Shown: in pieces, positions 14,646-22,884 of the stretch | How the letters are laid out: every line of letters begins with the position of its first letter | Position numbering within the stretch: the first letter of the stretch is position 1 | Source of the DNA: Bacteroides sp. | Lineage (GTDB): Bacteria > Bacteroidota > Bacteroidia > Bacteroidales > Bacteroidaceae | Length of the DNA stretch: 33,314 nucleotides | NCBI GenBank assembly: GCA_019416685.1 | Contig: DXWV01000079.1 | Span: forward strand, 1-33,314 | Reading direction: 5' to 3' | Translations under genes and position numbers: made by a program | The notes under the pieces: generated by a model | Told to the model about the DNA's origin: nothing | What the model saw: only the letters and a program-made list of their open reading frames with translations | Database searches by the model: none

Positions 14646-16310
14646 TTAGTAAGCTTCTTCGTGTACACCTTTTACGGCTCGTCCGCTTGGCTCATTCTTG
14701 CCCTGGAAGGAAACGTCCCATGCCAGTGCTTCTGCTGTGGAGCAAGCTACGCTTGGTACACTTGGTACACTTCTTGCCGCCGATGCACTGGGGAAGTGTT
14801 CTTCGAAGATGCTTCGGTAATAATATTCTTCTTTATTCTGCGGTGTGTTGACTGGGAAACGGTCTGCCGCCTTTGCCATTTGTTCATCACTTATAGCGGT
14901 GGCAGTGATTGCTTTCAATGTATCAATCCAACTGTAGCCTACTCCGTCACTGAACTGTTCTTTTTGTCTCCATGCTATACTTTCGGGCAGCATGTCTGCA
15001 AAGGCTTCACGCACAATTTTCTTTTCTATCACTTTGCCCGGAGCCATTTTAGCTTTCGGGTTGAGGCGCATGGCAACATCCAGAAATTCTTTATCGAGGA
15101 ATGGAACGCGTCCTTCTACCCCCCAAGCCGACAAACTTTTGTTGGCACGCAGGCAATCATAAAGATACAGTTTGGAGAGTTTACGAACGGTTTCATCATG
15201 GAAGGCACGGGCATCGGGTGCTTTGTGGAAGTAGAGATAACCGCCGAATATCTCATCTGCTCCTTCACCACTAAGTACCATTTTGATTCCCATTGATTTG
15301 ATAACGCGTCCCAGCAGATACATTGGGGTAGAGGCACGAACGGTGGTAACGTCGTATGTTTCGATAAAGTAGATAACATCACGAAGTGCATCGAGACCTT
15401 CCTGAATGGTGTAATTTATTTCGTGATGTATGGTTCCGATATATTCGGCAACTTCACGGGCTTTGATAAGATCGGGGGCTCCTTTCAGACCTATTGCAAA
15501 GGAGTGGAGCTGTGGCCACCAGGCATCACTGGCTCCATCGGTTTCGATACGTTTGGCAGCATATTTCTTGGCTATGGCTGAGATCACAGAAGAATCCAAC
15601 CCTCCGCTCAGTAGTACGCCATAAGGCACATCGCTCATCAATTGGCGGTGTACGGCTTCTTCAAGTGCATCGTGTAAGTCGGTTACAGAGGCAGGGTTGT
15701 CTTTTACTCTTTCGTAGTCTGTCCAGTCGCGGGTGTACCATTGTTTCATTTCTCCCTCTTTACTATAAAAATAATGGCCGGGAAGGAATGGTTCGTATTC
15801 GTCACAGAAACCTTCAAGAGCTTTCAGTTCACTGGCTACGTAGATTGTTCCATCTGCATCATGTCCTATATAAAGAGGTATTACGCCGATAGGGTCACGG
15901 GCGATAAGGAATTCATCCCGTTCTTCATCGTAAAGGGCAAAAGCGAAGATGCCGTTCAACTCTTCGAGGAAATGAATGCCTTTGTCCTGGTAAAGTGCCA
16001 GAATGACTTCACAGTCACTACCTGTCCGGAATTCATAGCGTCCGGCATACCGGGTACGTATTTCACGGTGATTATAGATTTCGCCATTAACGGCAAGAAT
16101 TTGTTTACGGTTGGGAGAGTAAAGGGGCTGTCCTCCACTTTGCGGATCTACAATGGAAAGGCGTTCGTGTGCAAGGATCGCACTGCCTCCGGTGTAAATA
16201 CCACTCCAATCCGGACCACGATGACGGATTTTTTGTGCCATGCGTAACGCTTTGTTCCGCAACTCTTCTGATTGGCTCTTAATCTTGAATATACCTACTA
16301 TTCCACACAT
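14646..16310 (-). CDS. asnB: Asparagine synthetase B (glutamine-hydrolysing)
   Basis: The 554-residue protein matches E. coli AsnB in length and layout. It has an N-terminal class II glutaminase domain with nucleophile C2 (MCGIVGIF), RHRGPDWSG (29-37) and NGEIYNH (75-81). The C-terminal AMP-forming synthetase domain has the PP-loop SGGLDSS (235-241) and GEGADEIFGGY near residue 350. It converts aspartate, glutamine and ATP to asparagine, glutamate and AMP. The C-terminus keeps the AsnB pattern DPSGRAVGVH as EPSGRAVKGVH. It is the last gene of gltB-gltD-asnB on the minus strand. The 180-bp gap to gltD is filled by a family B repeat that starts within 5 bases of the asnB ATG. Confidence 0.95.
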   Translation of the reverse strand: MCGIVGIFKIKSQSEELRNKALRMAQKIRHRGPDWSGIYTGGSAILAHERLSIVDPQSGGQPLYSPNRKQILAVNGEIYNHREIRTRYAGRYEFRTGSDCEVILALYQDKGIHFLEELNGIFAFALYDEERDEFLIARDPIGVIPLYIGHDADGTIYVASELKALEGFCDEYEPFLPGHYFYSKEGEMKQWYTRDWTDYERVKDNPASVTDLHDALEEAVHRQLMSDVPYGVLLSGGLDSSVISAIAKKYAAKRIETDGASDAWWPQLHSFAIGLKGAPDLIKAREVAEYIGTIHHEINYTIQEGLDALRDVIYFIETYDVTTVRASTPMYLLGRVIKSMGIKMVLSGEGADEIFGGYLYFHKAPDARAFHDETVRKLSKLYLYDCLRANKSLSAWGVEGRVPFLDKEFLDVAMRLNPKAKMAPGKVIEKKIVREAFADMLPESIAWRQKEQFSDGVGYSWIDTLKAITATAISDEQMAKAADRFPVNTPQNKEEYYYRSIFEEHFPSASAARSVPSVPSVACSTAEALAWDVSFQGKNEPSGRAVKGVHEEAY

Positions 16311-16314
16311 AACT

Positions 16315-16490
16315 TTGATTTACGATTTTACGATTTACAATATACGATTGAAGTTACTTTGATTTACGATTGGACAATTTACGATTGATGTTACTTTGAT
16401 TTACGATTGATGATTTACGATTACTTGTAGTAACTTCAATCGTAAATTGTCAATCGTCTAATCGTAAATCCTCAATTGTCCAATCGTCAA
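16315..16490 (-). repeat. Intergenic palindromic repeat family B, copy 1
   Basis: The plus-strand left half has repeated GATTTACGATT words. The right half has the inverse AATCGTAAATTGTCAATCG words. The units GAAGTTACTTTG (about 16351-16362) and AGTAACTTCAATC (about 16429-16441) carry the core word in opposite directions. The long imperfect palindrome fills the whole gltD-asnB gap. On the minus strand it starts directly after the gltD TGA and ends just before the asnB ATG, so it would be the leader of asnB in a shared transcript. Confidence 0.82.
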
Positions 16491-17825
16491 TCAGATCGTT
16501 TTATCTATCTCAGCAGCAATTTTTCGTCCTCCCGCCATGGCACGTACAACAAGGCTTGCTCCGGTTGCTGCATCACCGGCGATGAATACATTCTTGGGGA
16601 ATGTTGGCTGTTCCGGTTTGAGGAATCCCATTGCAAGCAGTACTATATCGGCTTCGATAATCTCTTTCTTGCCGGTTGGTACCATTGTGGGGCGTCCGCC
16701 ATCAGCAGAGGGTGTCCACTCCACTTGCTCAACTTCTACACCGGTTACTTTACCATTTTTACCAATGAATTGGTTGGAAGTGAGCGACCAACGGCGGGTA
16801 CAACCTTCTTCGTGTGAAGAAGTCGTTTTGAGTACTACCGGCCATTGCGGCCATGGAGTAGCGTCATTGTGCCCAACGGGTGGCTGTGGCATGATCTCTA
16901 TCTGTGTCACACTAATAGCTCCCTGACGTATACTGGTTCCGATACAGTCCGATCCGGTATCACCACCACCGATAACAAGTACTTTTTTTCCTTTAGCACT
17001 TACCAGTTTGTCTTTAGAGAAGGTTTGTCCTTCCACAATCCGGTTCTGTTGCGAAAGCATTTCCAAGGCGAAATGTATACCTTTCAATTCACGACCCGGG
17101 ATAAGAAGATCCCGTGGCGTCTCTGCTCCGGTACAGATGCAGTATGCATCAAAGCCTTCCGGCAGATGGGTGGGATCTATGGTTGTATTCATTTCAAAAC
17201 GGATACCCTCTGCTTTAAGTAGTTGGATACGGCGGTCTATGATATTCTTGTTCAGTTTGAAGTTGGGGATACCGAAACGTAGCAGTCCTCCCGGAGCCTC
17301 TGCCTTGTCGAACAGAGTGACGGTGTATCCTTTCCGGTTTAGTTGGTTGGCTGCTGCCAGTCCGGCAGGGCCTGCACCAATCACAGCTACCTGTTTTCCA
17401 TTGCGTTGTGGCATTACCGGCATGACATATCCCTCCCGGAAAGCAGCTTCTATGATAGCTGCCTCGTTCTCCCGAATAGTTACAGGTTCATCACAAGACA
17501 GTTTTAATACACAACTTTTCTCACAAAGTGCCGGACAGATACGCCCTGTAAACTCCGGAAAGTCACACGTGGCAGCCAGTATTTCATAAGCTTCCTTCCA
17601 CTTTCCTTTGTAGAGGGCATCTTGCCACTCAGGCTGTTTGTTACCCAACGGGCATGCCCAGTGGCAGAAGGGTACGCCACAATCCATACAGCGTGATGCT
17701 TGTAGCTTACGGTCGTGGGTGTTAAGGGTTTGTTCTACTTCACTATAGTCAGTGATACGTTCATATACGGGGCGATATCCGGCCTCCTGACGGCGTATGG
17801 TTAAAAATGCTTTAGGATCTCCCAT
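16491..17825 (-). CDS. gltD: Glutamate synthase, small (beta) subunit
   Basis: The 444-residue protein is the NAD(P)H-oxidising flavoprotein of GOGAT, passing electrons to GltB. N-terminal cysteines for two 4Fe-4S clusters are at C46, C49, C54, C58 and C97, C101, C105. The FAD Rossmann motif is VIGAGPAGLAAANQL (148-162). The NAD(P)-binding VIGGGDTGSDC is near residue 285. The closing segment FIAGDAATGASLVVRAMAGGRK is typical. It lies downstream of gltB, separated by a 151-bp family A repeat. It ends in ...DKTI-stop, with a family B repeat following at once. Confidence 0.95.
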   Translation of the reverse strand: MGDPKAFLTIRRQEAGYRPVYERITDYSEVEQTLNTHDRKLQASRCMDCGVPFCHWACPLGNKQPEWQDALYKGKWKEAYEILAATCDFPEFTGRICPALCEKSCVLKLSCDEPVTIRENEAAIIEAAFREGYVMPVMPQRNGKQVAVIGAGPAGLAAANQLNRKGYTVTLFDKAEAPGGLLRFGIPNFKLNKNIIDRRIQLLKAEGIRFEMNTTIDPTHLPEGFDAYCICTGAETPRDLLIPGRELKGIHFALEMLSQQNRIVEGQTFSKDKLVSAKGKKVLVIGGGDTGSDCIGTSIRQGAISVTQIEIMPQPPVGHNDATPWPQWPVVLKTTSSHEEGCTRRWSLTSNQFIGKNGKVTGVEVEQVEWTPSADGGRPTMVPTGKKEIIEADIVLLAMGFLKPEQPTFPKNVFIAGDAATGASLVVRAMAGGRKIAAEIDKTI

Positions 17826-17835
17826 GATGATAATG

Positions 17836-17976
17836 AATTAGTGATAAGTGATTAGCGATAAATGATTAGTGGTAAGTGATAGTGATTAGCGATAAGTGGT
17901 AAGTGATTAGTGATAAGTGGCTGCGCAATTGTACCGCATGGTACTAATCACTACTCACTAACCCACTTATCACTAT
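17836..17976 (-). repeat. Intergenic palindromic repeat family A, copy 3
   Basis: Long left arm of GTGATTAG / GTGATAAGTG words (17836-17923). The spacer holds GCGCAATTG and CCGCATGG (17934-17941). The shorter right arm has CTAATCACTACTCACTAA and CACTTATCACTA words (17943-17975). It sits between gltD and gltB and ends one base from the gltB stop codon. CCGCATGG fixes its orientation as the same as copy 1. Confidence 0.8.
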
Positions 17977-20900
17977 TTAATAGTCTCTTTGCATATCCGC
18001 AATTTTCTGTTGTAGCTTTCGCATTTGTTCCTCCTGCAAAACCTTTTTGTATTCGATAGGTACTACCTGGATGAATTCGTCTGCATAGCGGTTCCAGTCG
18101 TCGAGCATGATACGGGCCAATTTGCTGCCGGTATAGAGGTAGTGCTGGCGGATAAGTTCGTGCAATTCTTTGCGGTAGCTTGCTTCTTCGATAAGAGACA
18201 GTTCTACCATTTCCATGTTACAGAAGTAGTCAAAGTTACCCTCTTTGTTCCACACATAAGCCACACCGCCACTCATCCCGGCAGCAAAGTTCCGGCCCGT
18301 TTGCCCTAAAACTACCACACGTCCGCCTGTCATATATTCGCAGCAATGATCGCCTACGCCTTCTACTACGGCTATGGCACCCGAGTTGCGGACAGCAAAG
18401 CGTTCTCCCACGCGGCCATTTATATAAACCTCTCCGCTGGTAGCTCCATATAATAAGGTGTTCCCGGCAATTGTATTCTTCTCTGCCTCGAAGTTGCTTC
18501 GTACGGGCGGAAGCACAGCGATACGTCCACCACTCAATCCTTTGCCAAGGTAATCATTTGCTTCGCCTTCCAGTTTAAAACTAACTCCCGGGGTAAGGAA
18601 TGCACCGAAAGATTGTCCGGCAGAACCTTTAAATTTAATGTTCAGTGTATGTTCCGGTAATCCTTTTGCACCATACCGTGAAGCAATGGTCCCCGAAAGC
18701 ATAGCGCCCACTGCGCGATCCGTATTGGCAATGGTATACTCCAGTGACACTTCCTTTTGATGCTCGATAGCCTCTTGGGCAGCGCTCAAGATTGTTACGT
18801 CTTTTACGGCAGAGATACCATGATCCTGATCACTGACATGATGGATAGCTGCACTGCTCTCTATGCGTGTGAGCAGTTTGCTGAAATCAATGAGACGGTG
18901 CTTTTCGTTTCCGTTATCCGGTTTGCGTTCAATGAGGTCAGTGCGTCCAATGATATCATCGAGTCTTTCCACACCAATTTCTGCCAGATACTCACGCACC
19001 TCTTGTGCCAGGAAGGTGAAGAAGTTGACCAGATATTCGCTTCGTCCGTGGAAGCGTTTGCGTAACTCTTCATTTTGTGTAGCAACTCCTACGGGACAGG
19101 TATTCATATGGCATTTGCGCATCATCACGCAGCCCAGTACAATCAGTGCGGAAGTTGCAAAACCAAACTCCTCTGCACCTAACATAGCCATTAGAACAAT
19201 GTCACGTCCGGTTTTTAGTTGCCCGTCCACTTGCAGCATTACCTGTCCGCGAAGCCCGTTCAGCACCAGTGTCTGTTGCGTTTCGCTCAGCCCCAGTTCC
19301 GGAGAGATACCTGCATAACGGATAGATGAAGCAGGTGAAGCTCCTGTACCTCCTTCTGCACCAGAGATTACAATCAGGTCAGCCTTTGCCTTTGCTACCC
19401 CGGCAGCGATGGTTCCTACTCCGCTTTCAGCTACCAGTTTTACGCTGATTTTGGCTTTCGGGTTTACATTCTTCAAGTCGAAGATAAGCTGTGCCAGATC
19501 CTCGATGGAGTAGATGTCATGGTGAGGTGGGGGAGAGATTAGTGAGATGCCCGGTATGGAGTGGCGCGTTTTGGCAATCACCTGATCTACCTTGTAACCC
19601 GGCAATTGACCTCCTTCGCCCGGTTTAGCTCCCTGGGCTATCTTTATTTGTATCTCATCTGCGTTAACAAGATATTCGGCAGTTACACCAAAGCGTCCTG
19701 AAGCAACCTGTTTAATAGCACTACGCAGGTTGGTTCCATCTGGACGGGGAGTGAAACGTTCGGCATCTTCCCCGCCTTCGCCCGTGTTGCTTCGTCCGTG
19801 TATTTTGTTCATGGCTATAGCGATGGCTTCGTGTGCTTCGCGGCTGATAGAGCCATAACTCATGGCACCTGTCACGAATCGCCGTAGTATGTTTTCTATC
19901 GGTTCAACACGGTCTATACTGATAGGGTTGCGTTTGAACGAAAGGAAGTCGCGAAGGAAAATGGGAGCTTCTTTTTCGTCCACCATGGTGGTAAACTCTT
20001 TGAATTTTTTATAGCTGCCCAGGCGTGTTGCCAATTGCAGGGTACTGATCGTTTCCGGGTTCCACGCATGTCTTTCTCCATCTTTGCGGAAAGTATAGAT
20101 GCCACGATTCTTTAGTTGAGAGTTGCCAGTTGAGGGCTGAGAGTTACTTTCAACTGCAATAGCATCCTGTGCAACTTCTTCCAGGCGGATACCGCCGATA
20201 CGTGAACTTAACCCGCCAAAGTAGGCGTTGCTTAACTCTTCACTCAGACCTATGGCTTCAAATATTTTGGCTCCCCGATAGGAACGAATGGTACTGATAC
20301 CCATTTTACTCATTACTTTGAACAATCCTTTGCAAATGGCTTTGATATAATTCTTCTCTGCTGTGGCATAGTCCAGTTGAATCTCTTTTTCCGCCACCAG
20401 TTTGTCGAGGACGGCAAATGCCATATAGGGATTCAGTGCACTTGCTCCGAAACCAAGTAACAGAGCAGCATGCATCACTTCACGTATTTCACCGCTCTCT
20501 ACAATGAGGGCTGTTTGTACACGTTTTCCTACCGCTATAAGGTGATGGTGTACTGCACTTACAGCCAATAACGAGGGGATGGCTGCATGTGTAGCATTTA
20601 CATCACGGTCCGTCAGTACAATGTAGTTTACTCCGTCTGCCACTGACTCTTCCGCTTGCTTGCATAGATTGTTCAAGGCTTCCTGCAACCCCGCCTTACC
20701 ACGTGATATTTCAAAAAGCATGGGTAGCTTTATTGTGTTGAAACCTTTGTAACGAATGTTGCACAGAATATCCAGTTGAGTATTATTCAAAATAGGGTGG
20801 TTCAGGCGTACCATTTTACAATGGCTCTCGCTTGGTGTTAGAATATTCATCCCTACTGCTCCGATATATTCAGTCAGCGACATTACTAATTCTTCCCGGA

Positions 20901-22518
20901 TGGGGTCAATGGGAGGATTGGTCACCTGGGCAAACTGTTGGCGGAAGTAGTTGTATAACAGTTGCGGCTTGTCCGAAAGTATAGCCAATGGAGTGTCGTT
21001 ACCCATTGAATGAATCGGTTCTGCCCCGGTGGTAGCCATCGGGCTGATAATTTTTTCTATATCCTCTTTCGAATAGCCGAAAGTGCGTAACATACAATCG
21101 TACCTCTCTATGCTGTGAGGAACTTTGCGTCCGCTTTTCAGTTCATCCAGTTCAATGCGGTTGGTTGACAGCCAGTTCCGATAGGGTTTGGCATTTGCCA
21201 ATTGTTGTTTCAGTTCGTCATCATAGTATATTTCTCCCTTTTCGGTATCCACCAGTAAGATTTTACCAGGTTGCAAGCGTCCTTTTTCTTTGATATCTCC
21301 CGGTTCAAAGTCCATCACACCCACTTCGCTGGCTACTACCATCATATCGTTTTTAGTGATAAGATAACGTGCCGGACGTAATCCGTTACGGTCGAGCATT
21401 CCCCCTGCATAGCGTCCGTCACTAAAGAGTAGTGCCGCAGGGCCATCCCATGGTTCCATTAGAATGGAGTGATATTCGTAGAAGGCTTTCAACTCCTCAC
21501 TGATTGGATTCTTTTCGTTGAAAGATTCCGGTACGAGCATAGCCATGGCATGAGGCAGGCTGAGACCGGACATCACAAGAAATTCCAGCACATTATCCAG
21601 TGAGGCACTGTCACTCATCCCTGGCTGAATGATGGGACGTATCTCTTTAATATCCCCCAAGGTAGGAGATGAAAGAACACTTTCGCGTGCTTCCATCCAC
21701 CCCCGATTACCGCGGATCGTATTGATTTCACCATTGTGGGCAAGTAAGCGGAAAGGCTGTGCCAGTCCCCATGTTGGGAAAGTGTTTGTACTGAAACGTG
21801 AATGTACCAATGCCAATCCACTGGTGAAGTAGCTGTTTGTGAGGTCCGGGAAGTAGTTGCGTAGTTGCAGTGACGAAAGCATACCTTTGTAGATAATGCT
21901 TTTTGTTGATAGTGAAACAATATAGAAATCGTCCTTTGTGGCGATGGAAGAGTTGCGTATCCTGTTTTCAATCTTCTTCCTTATTATATATAATTTACGG
22001 TCGGCCGTTTCTGTTTCCGTAAACCCGGTGATAAAAATCTGTTTTATGTCCGGTTCTGCTGCCAGTGCGGCTTCTCCTAAAATTTCAGGACAGGTAGGCA
22101 CATTGCGCAGGTGCATGAGTGTAAGCCCTTCCTTTTCAGTCTCTTCAATAATAATACTCAGAATGTCTGCCTGATCCTTCGATTCTTTTGGTAAAAAGAT
22201 CAACCCTGTGCCGTAACGTCCTTTTTCGGGTACGGGGATACCTTGTAATAAAATGAATTCATGAGGAATCTGTAACATGATGCCTGCGCCATCTCCGGTT
22301 TTATTATCAGCTCCTTCAGCTCCGCGGTGGCGCATGTTTTCGAGTACTTTGAGTGCCGACTCTACGATGTCGTGCGATTTCTCTCCATGAATGTTTACCA
22401 GCATACCTACTCCGCAGGCATCGTGTTCGTTTGCTGCATCATACAAACCCTGTTGTTCAGGCTGTCGCTGGTAAGGCAGTTCTTTTGTTTTGTTGTTAAA
22501 AAGTTCTCTTTTCTTCAT
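17977..22518 (-). CDS. gltB: Glutamate synthase, large (alpha) subunit
   Basis: The 1513-residue protein is full-length GOGAT alpha. A 34-residue propeptide precedes the class II glutaminase nucleophile C35 (DACGVGML). A central domain and FMN-binding synthase barrel follow (SPPPHHDIYSIEDL, SGAEGGTGASP). The 3Fe-4S cysteines are C1130, C1136 and C1141 (GCVMMRKCHMNTCP). A C-terminal GxGxG beta-helix domain ends the protein. It makes two glutamates from glutamine and 2-oxoglutarate using electrons from GltD. Residues 792-803 carry a serine/asparagine-rich extra segment built from a short repeat also found in carA and carB. It is the first gene of gltB-gltD-asnB, divergent from glmS. Confidence 0.96.
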   Translation of the reverse strand: MKKRELFNNKTKELPYQRQPEQQGLYDAANEHDACGVGMLVNIHGEKSHDIVESALKVLENMRHRGAEGADNKTGDGAGIMLQIPHEFILLQGIPVPEKGRYGTGLIFLPKESKDQADILSIIIEETEKEGLTLMHLRNVPTCPEILGEAALAAEPDIKQIFITGFTETETADRKLYIIRKKIENRIRNSSIATKDDFYIVSLSTKSIIYKGMLSSLQLRNYFPDLTNSYFTSGLALVHSRFSTNTFPTWGLAQPFRLLAHNGEINTIRGNRGWMEARESVLSSPTLGDIKEIRPIIQPGMSDSASLDNVLEFLVMSGLSLPHAMAMLVPESFNEKNPISEELKAFYEYHSILMEPWDGPAALLFSDGRYAGGMLDRNGLRPARYLITKNDMMVVASEVGVMDFEPGDIKEKGRLQPGKILLVDTEKGEIYYDDELKQQLANAKPYRNWLSTNRIELDELKSGRKVPHSIERYDCMLRTFGYSKEDIEKIISPMATTGAEPIHSMGNDTPLAILSDKPQLLYNYFRQQFAQVTNPPIDPIREELVMSLTEYIGAVGMNILTPSESHCKMVRLNHPILNNTQLDILCNIRYKGFNTIKLPMLFEISRGKAGLQEALNNLCKQAEESVADGVNYIVLTDRDVNATHAAIPSLLAVSAVHHHLIAVGKRVQTALIVESGEIREVMHAALLLGFGASALNPYMAFAVLDKLVAEKEIQLDYATAEKNYIKAICKGLFKVMSKMGISTIRSYRGAKIFEAIGLSEELSNAYFGGLSSRIGGIRLEEVAQDAIAVESNSQPSTGNSQLKNRGIYTFRKDGERHAWNPETISTLQLATRLGSYKKFKEFTTMVDEKEAPIFLRDFLSFKRNPISIDRVEPIENILRRFVTGAMSYGSISREAHEAIAIAMNKIHGRSNTGEGGEDAERFTPRPDGTNLRSAIKQVASGRFGVTAEYLVNADEIQIKIAQGAKPGEGGQLPGYKVDQVIAKTRHSIPGISLISPPPHHDIYSIEDLAQLIFDLKNVNPKAKISVKLVAESGVGTIAAGVAKAKADLIVISGAEGGTGASPASSIRYAGISPELGLSETQQTLVLNGLRGQVMLQVDGQLKTGRDIVLMAMLGAEEFGFATSALIVLGCVMMRKCHMNTCPVGVATQNEELRKRFHGRSEYLVNFFTFLAQEVREYLAEIGVERLDDIIGRTDLIERKPDNGNEKHRLIDFSKLLTRIESSAAIHHVSDQDHGISAVKDVTILSAAQEAIEHQKEVSLEYTIANTDRAVGAMLSGTIASRYGAKGLPEHTLNIKFKGSAGQSFGAFLTPGVSFKLEGEANDYLGKGLSGGRIAVLPPVRSNFEAEKNTIAGNTLLYGATSGEVYINGRVGERFAVRNSGAIAVVEGVGDHCCEYMTGGRVVVLGQTGRNFAAGMSGGVAYVWNKEGNFDYFCNMEMVELSLIEEASYRKELHELIRQHYLYTGSKLARIMLDDWNRYADEFIQVVPIEYKKVLQEEQMRKLQQKIADMQRDY
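20107..20145 (-). repeat. Coding repeat family D inside gltB
   Basis: On the coding strand the words AACTCTCAGCCCTCAACT and GGCAACTCTCAACTAAAG encode NSQPSTGNSQLK (residues 792-803). The same word AACTCTCAACT and the same frame occur in carA and carB. It lies before NRGIYTFRKDGERHAWNPET, between the central domain and the FMN domain. A CAGTTGA/TCAACTG inverted pair remains on its left side. Confidence 0.7.
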
Positions 22519-22884
22519 TCTGTTTAGCTTTATTGTATGATAATACCTGTTTATGCTATCTTTTTGTTTTGCAAAAGTATTAATTTAATTTCATTTTGAT
22601 ATATGTGTTGGTGTTTATTGTGACATAAATTACATATACTTCATGTTGAAGTTATAAATTGGTAGTTCAGTGCCGGTTTTTTATGTTAATGTGAAAGGTA
22701 GTGAAAGCCTTTTTATTAAGATTTGAAACTACTTTCTTTTTGAGAATAAAATAATAGAAAAATTAACTTTTTGACGTAAAAAGAACTTTTTTCTGTGTTT
22801 ATGTCAAATATTTATAGTAAAAATAATCTTTATGTTATTATAATTGTGTATCTTTGTACCCTGAAAACATAAAAATAGGATAAT
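22519..22884. promoter_or_regulatory. Divergent promoter region of gltB-gltD-asnB and glmS-purF-carAB
   Basis: This 366-bp AT-rich region has no coding sequence. TACTTTTG on the minus strand (22579-22572) is a -7 match 53 bases before the gltB ATG. TATCTTTG on the plus strand (22849-22856) is a -7 match 28 bases before the glmS ATG. A 9-bp inverted pair, TGACATAAA (22621-22629) and TTTATGTCA (22798-22806), spans the middle. -33 elements are weak. It is the only place a shared regulator could control both arms of the cluster, but no known nitrogen-regulator site was recognised. Confidence 0.6.

Noticed and set aside
14690..14790. Tandem CTTGGTACA repeat in asnB (SVPSVPSV) as another inserted repeat
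   Set aside because: The protein is the same length as E. coli AsnB here (VPGGPSVACSS region), so it is substitution within a conserved segment, not an insertion.
17836..17976. Insertion sequence remnants at the intergenic repeats
   Set aside because: No transposase-like frame, terminal repeats of known IS type or target duplications are visible; they look like non-coding palindromic elements.
22519..22884. glmS ribozyme/riboswitch in the leader of glmS
   Set aside because: The -7 motif leaves a 5' UTR of only about 22 bases, and no ribozyme core or pseudoknot is visible.
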